Below are positions 58,611 to 64,000 of a stretch of 64,000 nucleotides of DNA, piece after piece. Source of the DNA: Nonomuraea dietziae. GTDB lineage: Bacteria; Actinomycetota; Actinomycetes; Streptosporangiales; Streptosporangiaceae. The position numbers and the translations under genes were made by a program. Each line of letters opens with the position of its first letter. Position 1 is the stretch's first letter. The stretch spans positions 4,402,001-4,466,000 of the forward strand of contig NZ_JACIBV010000001.1 in the NCBI RefSeq assembly GCF_014195505.1. Reading direction: 5' to 3'. The notes under the pieces were generated by a model. The model had not been told where the DNA came from. It searched no databases and saw nothing but the letters and a program-made list of their open reading frames with translations.

Positions 58611-60250
58611 GCGGCGAAGCGGGCGCGACCATGAACACGAGCGCGAGAGAGCTCGCGCTGGCCTGGCTGGCCCAGGACCCCGACCCCGACACCAGGGCGG
58701 AGCTCTCCGCGCTCCTCGACGACCCCGATGCGCTCCAGGAGCGCTTCGGGGCCAAGCTGGAGTTCGGCACGGCAGGCCTGCGCGGCGAGCTCGGGGCCGG
58801 CCCCAACCGGATGAACCGCGTCACCGTCATGCGGGCGGCGGCGGGCCTGGCCACGGTGCTCGGGCCCGGCAGGCACGTGGTGATCGGCTACGACGCCAGG
58901 CACAAGTCCGACGTGTTCGCCCGCGACACCGCCGCCGTGCTCACGGGCGCGGGGCTGCGCGCCTCGATCCTGCCGGGACCGCTCCCGACGCCGGTGCTCG
59001 CGTTCGCCGTCAGGCACCTCGGGGCCGACGCGGGCGTCACGGTGACCGCCAGCCACAACCCGCCCCGCGACAACGGCTACAAGGTCTACTGGCGCGAAGG
59101 CTCGCAGATCGTGCCCCCTGTCGACAGCCAGATCTCGGCCGCGATCGACGCGGCAGGACCTGTCGACCAGCTCCCCCTCGGCTCCTTCGACGTGCTCGGC
59201 CCCGACATCGTCTCGGCCTACCTGGAGGCCGTCACCCGGCTGCCGCTGGGCGAGGAGCGCGACCTGCGCGTCGTCTACACCCCGCTGCACGGCGTCGGGG
59301 CGACGGTCTTCGGCGCGGCCATGCGGAATGCGGGCTTCCACGCCCCCGTCATGGTCGAGGAGCAGCGCGAGCCCGATCCCGACTTCCCGACGGTGGCCTT
59401 CCCCAACCCCGAGGAGCCCGGCGCGATGGACCTCGCGCTGGCCCTGGCGGCCAAGGTGGAGGCCGACCTCGTGCTGGCCAACGACCCCGACGCCGACCGG
59501 TGCGCGGTGGGCGTCCCGCTGGGCGACGGCACCTTCAGGATGCTGACCGGAGACGAGGTCGGTGGGCTGCTCGGCGAGCACGTGATCGCCCACACCTCCG
59601 GCGACCGGCTGGTGGCCACCACGATCGTCTCCTCGTCCCTGCTCGGCCGCATCGCCCATGCGTACGGCGTGCGGCACACCGAGACCCTCACCGGCTTCAA
59701 GTGGATCATGCGGGCGGGCGAGGGCCTGATCTACGGCTACGAGGAGGCGCTCGGCTACAGCGTCGGCGGCGCGCACGGCCTGCCCGTCCACGACAAGGAC
59801 GGCATCGGCGCGGCCCTCACCGTGGCGGGCATCGCGGCGACGGCCAAGCTCGTCGGCCGCACGCTCCTCGACCTCCTCGACGACCAGGCCAGACGCTACG
59901 GACTGCACGCCACCTCGCAGCTGTCCTTCCGGGTGGCGGACCTCAGTCTGATCTCCGACGCCATGGCGAGGTTGAGGGCCGCGCCCCTCGCGACCCTGGG
60001 CGGCAGGGCCGTCGAGGCGCGCGACGACCTGGCCGTGGGAGTGGGCGGGCTGCCCCCGACCGACGGCCTGCGCTACCGCCTGGCGGGCGGCGCGCGGGTG
60101 GTGGTGCGTCCTTCAGGCACCGAGCCCAAGCTCAAGTGCTACCTGGAGGTCGTCGTCCCTGTGACGGGCGAGGTGGCGGGGGCGCGCGCCGCCGCGGCGG
60201 CCGAGCTCGACGCTCTCAAGGCGGATCTCGGGGCGGCCCTCGGCCTCTGA
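58607..60250 (+). CDS. pmmB: Phosphohexomutase (phosphomannomutase/phosphopentomutase-like)
   Basis: A 547-residue enzyme of the alpha-D-phosphohexomutase superfamily with phospho-serine S149 (TVTASHNPPRDNGYK), metal loop DPDADR (NDPDADRCAVG), sugar-binding loop (GFKWIMRAGEG, EEALGYSV) and the phosphate-binding C-terminal domain (VVVRPSGTEPKLKCYL). It overlaps deoD and probably converts ribose-1-phosphate (from the phosphorylase) to ribose-5-phosphate or hexose phosphates. GTG at 58607 overlaps deoD; an ATG at 58631 is an alternative. The gene name follows the mycobacterial arrangement. Confidence 0.9.
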   Translation: MSGEAGATMNTSARELALAWLAQDPDPDTRAELSALLDDPDALQERFGAKLEFGTAGLRGELGAGPNRMNRVTVMRAAAGLATVLGPGRHVVIGYDARHKSDVFARDTAAVLTGAGLRASILPGPLPTPVLAFAVRHLGADAGVTVTASHNPPRDNGYKVYWREGSQIVPPVDSQISAAIDAAGPVDQLPLGSFDVLGPDIVSAYLEAVTRLPLGEERDLRVVYTPLHGVGATVFGAAMRNAGFHAPVMVEEQREPDPDFPTVAFPNPEEPGAMDLALALAAKVEADLVLANDPDADRCAVGVPLGDGTFRMLTGDEVGGLLGEHVIAHTSGDRLVATTIVSSSLLGRIAHAYGVRHTETLTGFKWIMRAGEGLIYGYEEALGYSVGGAHGLPVHDKDGIGAALTVAGIAATAKLVGRTLLDLLDDQARRYGLHATSQLSFRVADLSLISDAMARLRAAPLATLGGRAVEARDDLAVGVGGLPPTDGLRYRLAGGARVVVRPSGTEPKLKCYLEVVVPVTGEVAGARAAAAAELDALKADLGAALGL

Positions 60251-60254
60251 CGCG

Positions 60255-61079
60255 TCAGGGCTTCGCGATCTCTATCTGCAGCTCGTGCACCCACTCGTCC
60301 AGGTCGGGCGGGCAGTGCAGGGACACCTCGCGGGCCAGGCCGAGCGCCTGGTAGCCGTTCTCCTCGATCCAGTGGGCGAGCGTCTGGAAGGTGGGGCCGA
60401 CGCTCTCCATCGGCCCTCGGTGGATGATGGTGGCCGCGGCCTCGATGGGGGGCAGGTCCATGACGTCGAAGTCGTGGGCCTTGCCGTCGTCGATGTCGAG
60501 GTTGACGGGGAAGGTGGCGTGCACCAGCACCGTGCCGTCGTCCTCCGGCAGGTAGTAGGCGATGCCGGGCCCCTGCATCGGCACGCGCGCCGCCTCCAGC
60601 CTCTCGCAGATCTGCCGGTAGAGCGGCTGGATGACGGGGCCGATGTCCTCGGTGTCGTAGCTGGCCGCCCTCGCGCTGAGCTGGGCCACCCTGACCGGGG
60701 CGACCTTCTTCACGATGACCTCGTCGGTCCCCATGACACCCTCTCTTTCGATCGTCCTGAGCCTCGCCTCCACCCCTCGCAACCTGGTGAGGTCGGCGTT
60801 GATCCGCGCCTCCAACTGGGCGCGGCGCAGCCGTACCATGCCGTGCAGTTCCTCGGCGCTGACCTTGTCGTCGAGGATCGCGCTCACCTGGTCGAGGGTG
60901 AAGCCGAGATCCTTGAGCGCGACGACGCGGTTGAGCCTGGCCAGCTGTCCCGCCTGGTAGGAGCGGTAGCCGGTGACGGGGTCGACGTGCGCGGGGCGTA
61001 GCAGGCCGATGGCGTCGTAGTGGCGCAACATGCGCACCGACACGAGGCCCAGCCTGGCGAAGTCTCCGATGCTGAACAT
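60255..61079 (-). CDS. MerR-family regulator with GyrI-like effector domain
   Basis: A 274-residue protein with a MerR HTH at the start (MFSIGDFARLGLVSVRMLRHYDAIGLLRPAHVD), a dimer helix (LRRAQLEARINADLTRLRGVEARLRTIE) and a GyrI-like ligand domain (about 130-274, HATFPVNLDIDDG, IIHRGPMESVGPTFQTLAHWI). Such proteins bind hydrophobic cations or drugs. Its own promoter has the 19-bp spacer of MerR targets, so autoregulation is likely. It converges on the mutase gene: both stops lie in the palindrome CTGACGCGTCAG. Confidence 0.92.
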   Translation of the reverse strand: MFSIGDFARLGLVSVRMLRHYDAIGLLRPAHVDPVTGYRSYQAGQLARLNRVVALKDLGFTLDQVSAILDDKVSAEELHGMVRLRRAQLEARINADLTRLRGVEARLRTIEREGVMGTDEVIVKKVAPVRVAQLSARAASYDTEDIGPVIQPLYRQICERLEAARVPMQGPGIAYYLPEDDGTVLVHATFPVNLDIDDGKAHDFDVMDLPPIEAAATIIHRGPMESVGPTFQTLAHWIEENGYQALGLAREVSLHCPPDLDEWVHELQIEIAKP

Positions 61080-61089
61080 GACTCCCCCA

Positions 61090-61120
61090 GGTCTACGGCC
61101 TCACACGGTGTCAGGGTCAA
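61090..61120 (-). promoter_or_regulatory. MerR-type promoter with 19-bp spacer and 17-bp operator
   Basis: Minus strand -35 TTGACC (61115-61120) and -10 TAGACC (61090-61095) are separated by exactly 19 bp. The spacer contains the near-perfect dyad CCTCACACGGTGTCAGG (61099-61115). This is the classic MerR-responsive promoter, where the regulator twists DNA to bring the elements into line. It drives the merR gene itself (ATG at 61079), a GGGGGAG ribosome site lying between. Confidence 0.8.
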
Positions 61121-61139
61121 CGCCCCCGGCGTGAGGCGG

Positions 61140-61745
61140 TCAGGCGAGGACGGCGACGGCCACGAGGACCAGGGCCGCGGCGCAGGCCGCGAGGGCGTCG
61201 GGGGCCCAGACGACGCGGACGTCACCGGGCTGCTCGCGGCGGCGCTTGGCGTTCTCGGCCCGTTCGGCGATCTGCTCGGCGACCCAGTCGGCGTGTGTCT
61301 TGCCCGCCATCGCCTCCTGCGCCGCCCGCTCTCCCTTGGAGAGCACGGGCTCGGTCTGGTAGCGCCCGCGCTGGGCTCGGGGATGGCCTCGGCGGTTCGC
61401 CCTGGCGCGTTCGCGCGCCGAGGCCTGCGGGGTCCAGGCGTGCAGGACCTTGTCACCGTGCGAGATGTTGATCGTGTGCGACACCTGCACGTCGTCGACC
61501 GACGCCCACGGCAGGAACGTGGTCCGCAGCGGGTTGCGCACCCGCAGCCCGTCGTCGGCCACCACGGTGGCGGGGCGCAGCGCGGTGAGGTAGACGAGCG
61601 CGGTCAGCACGCCCAGGATCGCCCCCGCCACCAGCGACGACTTGCCGCTGTAGCGCAGGGTCAGGTCGAAGGCGTTGAACAGGACGAAGGCCACCCAGAT
61701 CCAGCCGAGCACGAAGGCGGTCGACCCACGGAAGGTCTGCTTCAT
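61140..61745 (-). CDS. PH-domain membrane protein (bPH6-like)
   Basis: A 201-residue protein with two N-terminal membrane helices (FVLGWIWVAFVLFNAFDLTL, LVAGAILGVLTALVYLTAL), a bacterial PH domain (ATVVADDGLRVRNPLRTTFLPWASVDDVQVS), a basic segment and a C-terminal membrane helix (ALAACAAALVLVAVAVL). Role unknown. The ATG overlaps the stop of the adenosine deaminase frame (ATGA). It may anchor to membrane lipids or partners. Confidence 0.75.
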   Translation of the reverse strand: MKQTFRGSTAFVLGWIWVAFVLFNAFDLTLRYSGKSSLVAGAILGVLTALVYLTALRPATVVADDGLRVRNPLRTTFLPWASVDDVQVSHTINISHGDKVLHAWTPQASARERARANRRGHPRAQRGRYQTEPVLSKGERAAQEAMAGKTHADWVAEQIAERAENAKRRREQPGDVRVVWAPDALAACAAALVLVAVAVLA

Positions 61746-62813
61746 GCTTGCCACTTGAGCTGTGCGAACCCCGGTTTGATCACGCCGTTGATGAGCGCGA
61801 GCCGCTCGTCGAAGGGCAGGAAGGCCGACTTCATCGCGTTCACGGTGAACCACTGCAGGTCGTCCCAGCCGTAGTCGAAGGCCTCGACCAGCTTGGCGAA
61901 CTCCTCCGACACGCTCGTGGAGCTCATGAGCCTGTTGTCGGTGTTGACGGTCACCCTGAAGTGCAGGCGACGCAGGAGCCCGATCGGGTGCTCGGCGATC
62001 GAGGGCGCGGCCCCCGTCTGCAGGTTGGAGGTCGGGCACATCTCCAGCGGGATGCGCTTGTCACGGACGTAGGGCCGCGAGCCTGCCGAGCTTGGCGGTG
62101 CCGTCCTCGGAGGCGGAGATGTCGTCGATGATGCGCACGCCGTGGCCGAGCCTGTCGGCGCCGCACCACTGGATGGCCTGCCAGATCGACGGCAGCCCGA
62201 ACGCCTCGCCCGCGTGGATGGTGAAGTGCGCGTTCTCCCTCTGGAGGTACTCGAACGCGTCGAGGTGCCTGGTGGGAGGGTAGCCCGCCTCGGCTCCCGC
62301 GATGTCGAACCCGACCACGCCGACGTCCCTGTAGCGCACGGCCAGCTCGGCGATCTCCATGGAGCGCGCCTGGTGCCGCATGGCGGTGAGCAGCGTGCCC
62401 ACCTTGATGCCGGGGACCTGCCCGAACCCCTCCAGGACCGCTTCCACGACCTGGTCGAGGCTGAGGCCCGTGGTGGTGTGCTGCTCGGGGGCGTAGCGGA
62501 CCTCGGCGTAGACGACGCCGTCGGCCGCCAGGTCCTCGGCGCACTCGGCGGCCACCCTGACCAGCGACTCGCGGGTCTGCATGACGCCGACGGTGTGGTC
62601 GAAGGTCTCGAGGTAGCGCACGAGCGACCCTGAGTCGGAGGCCTCTTCGAACCACTGCCTGAGGTTGTCGGGGTCGGTGGTGGGCAGCCGGTCGTAGCCC
62701 GTCTCGCGGGCCAGATCGACGATCGTCTCCGCCCGCAGACCACCGTCGAGATGGTCGTGGAGCAGCACCTTCGGCGCCCGGCGGATCTCGTCAGGGGTGG
62801 GTCGCTGGCTCAT
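61742..62813 (-). pseudogene. add: Adenosine deaminase, interrupted by a one-base frameshift
   Basis: The N-terminal 250 residues (62813 to about 62075) carry HDHLDGG (zinc ligands), the catalytic IHAGEAFG (H and E) and GHGVRI. The C-terminal 110 residues (YVRDKRIPLEMCPTSNLQTG to NTDNRLMSSTSVSEEF) continue in another frame. The break lies at the G-run 62072-62074: a single extra base (GCGGCCC instead of GCGGCC on the coding strand) causes a stop at 62061. Without it the product would be 356 residues, the normal length. It could be a real loss of function or a sequencing error. It overlaps the PH-protein gene by four bases. Confidence 0.85.
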
Positions 62814-62972
62814 CTCGTCATCCTACCGCCACCAGCAAAAACACCGATCTTGCAAAGGCTGCCAGAAAACCCCGCTAATCTCGTCGCCCCTGGGGATCCG
62901 TCGCCTGGAGGTCACGGGTTCCGCACCGGGACATGGGACCCCCTTGGCGATCGGGGCCTGGCTCGCTCGGGG

Positions 62973-63332
62973 TTACTCGTCGGGGTCGCGGTTGGCGGTG
63001 TCGGGGGAGAACGCCGGAAGGCAGACCGCGACGTACTCGGCGCCCTCGGCGCCGACGCTGTAGCGGATCTTCTCGCCGGGCTCGGACACGAACGACTGAC
63101 CCGCCGAGACCTCGGTCGTCCCCTCGGCGTGCTCGATCACGACGCTCCCGCGCAGCACCACCGTGTACTCGGTGAACTCGGGCGTCTGCGCGGGCTCCTC
63201 CCAGCCGGGAGGCGCCGTCATGTGCGCGATGGAGACCGCCTCGTCACCGCTGTTCACGCGGCCGATGTGCTCGTCGATGACCTTGCCGCCCGGTACCGGG
63301 ATCCGGGTCACTCCCTCGATCTTTCTCACCAC
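62973..63332 (-). CDS. Cupin-domain protein
   Basis: A 119-residue single-domain cupin (motif 1 GWEEPAQTPEFTEYTVVLRGSVVIEH, motif 2 GEKIRYSVGAEGAEYVAVCLPAF). Only a few of the usual His ligands are present, so metal binding is uncertain. The GTG start (63330-63332) is four bases after the lipoprotein stop, so they may form an operon. Small cupins of this kind are often ligand-binding or sugar-processing; activity not inferred. Confidence 0.8.
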   Translation of the reverse strand: MVRKIEGVTRIPVPGGKVIDEHIGRVNSGDEAVSIAHMTAPPGWEEPAQTPEFTEYTVVLRGSVVIEHAEGTTEVSAGQSFVSEPGEKIRYSVGAEGAEYVAVCLPAFSPDTANRDPDE

Positions 63333-63336
63333 GTGC

Positions 63337-63969
63337 TCAGTGTGCCACGTCGACCACGAGGCGGTGAGGAGAGGTCAGCTCGGTCACCGAGAACGGCGCG
63401 CGGTGGTCGAGCACGAGCCCGACGCCGACCACGCCTTCGAAGTCGCCGGTCTTCACCACGTTCTGTACGTTGCCGAGGCTCGCCTGGAAGATCGGGCCGC
63501 CGGTCCAGGTGGGCTTCCCCTCGTCGGTGTGGGCGTTGGCGGGCTTGAGCGTGACCTGGAGGTAGGCGCCGCCCCGCACGTCGATCGGCTCGCCCGAGCC
63601 GTCCTGGACCAGTTCGTCCACCCACCTGACGCTGTAGCTCGTGACGTCGCCGTCGAGGTCGATCACCACCCTGTCGAGCGGACCGTGGTCGGCGAACCTG
63701 ACCGTCTTGACCAGGACGGGCTCGCCCGGATCCCCCTCGACCTCGACGTCCCTGGTGCTGGTGGGCACGGGGAGCGCCGTGCCCGCCTGCCCGGGGGCCG
63801 AGGAGGCGCCGCCCGGGCTGGGGCTCGGCCCGGTCACGCCGGGATGGGCCGCGCCGGTCGTGCCGGCGCCGCTGGACGACGAGCCCGCCCCACCTGGCGC
63901 CTGGTTCGGCCCGCAGGCCACCAGGACGGCGAGGCAGCTCACGAGAGCGCCGACGCGCGAAAGCCGCAT
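63337..63969 (-). CDS. AMIN-like domain lipoprotein
   Basis: A 210-residue protein with signal peptide and lipobox LVAC (Cys 19). A Ser/Gly/Pro-rich linker of about 50 residues is followed by an AMIN-like beta domain (VKTVRFADHGPLDRVVIDLDGDVTSYSVRWVD ... GAYLQVTLKPANAH ... GVGLVLDHRAPFSVTELTSPHRLVVDV). AMIN-like modules bind cell-wall polymers or target proteins to the division site. Encoded just upstream of the cupin gene. Confidence 0.85.
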   Translation of the reverse strand: MRLSRVGALVSCLAVLVACGPNQAPGGAGSSSSGAGTTGAAHPGVTGPSPSPGGASSAPGQAGTALPVPTSTRDVEVEGDPGEPVLVKTVRFADHGPLDRVVIDLDGDVTSYSVRWVDELVQDGSGEPIDVRGGAYLQVTLKPANAHTDEGKPTWTGGPIFQASLGNVQNVVKTGDFEGVVGVGLVLDHRAPFSVTELTSPHRLVVDVAH

Positions 63970-64000
63970 ATCTCGTAGGTTCCCTGCTCGTGGAGGGCTC

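Overview
The window is very GC-rich and gene-dense, with GTG/TTG starts, ATGA/GTGA/TGATG gene overlaps and several leaderless-looking starts. A Spo0M-type protein, a mycosin/EccB/EccC/EccD secretion system and long Pro/Gly-rich secreted proteins all point to a filamentous actinomycete. Streptosporangiales (Nonomuraea/Streptosporangium-like) is a guess from protein style, not a proven assignment. No rRNA, tRNA or CRISPR was seen.

Region 1 (1-5378) is ordinary chromosome: a partial Spo0M, a P-loop NTPase, a NavBac-type ion channel, a hemerythrin protein with a divergent tandem-MarR regulator, and a lipoprotein/secreted-protein pair. Region 2 (5440-14822, minus strand) is a tightly overlapping Tad (Flp) pilus operon: CpaB-like, TadZ, TadA, TadB, TadC, Flp pilin, three TadE/TadG-like pseudopilins, and a large LysM-BTAD membrane protein at the end. 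No prepilin peptidase lies in the window.

Region 3 (15061-46864) is a large type VII secretion (T7SS) island. It holds two FtsK/SpoIIIE ATPases (an EssC-like one with a FHA-type N-terminus and a canonical three-domain EccC), EccB, EccD, a mycosin protease and several WXG100 proteins. It also holds three long secreted proteins sharing a C-terminal signature, a WXG100-transglycosylase fusion, three YbaB-like proteins, a pseudokinase-TM-extracellular protein reminiscent of EssB, and two EspA-like membrane paralogues. I found no EccE. Three convergent gene pairs here have, or ancestrally had, both TAG stops inside one CTAG tetranucleotide. An IS982-like element sits exactly in one of these sites and leaves both genes intact.

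Region 4 (46986-63969) is housekeeping: an SDR, an acyl-CoA carboxylase alpha chain, a Gly-rich membrane protein, a pentapeptide-repeat protein, LpdA, a GGCT-fold protein, a metabolite:H+ symporter with a divergent Lrp/AsnC regulator, an M20 peptidase, purine nucleoside phosphorylase, phosphohexomutase, a MerR regulator with a textbook 19-bp-spacer promoter, a PH-domain protein, an adenosine deaminase carrying a one-base frameshift, a cupin and an AMIN-like lipoprotein. The lpdA/M20/deoD/pmm/add grouping resembles the neighbourhood known in mycobacteria and suggests a nucleoside-salvage locus.
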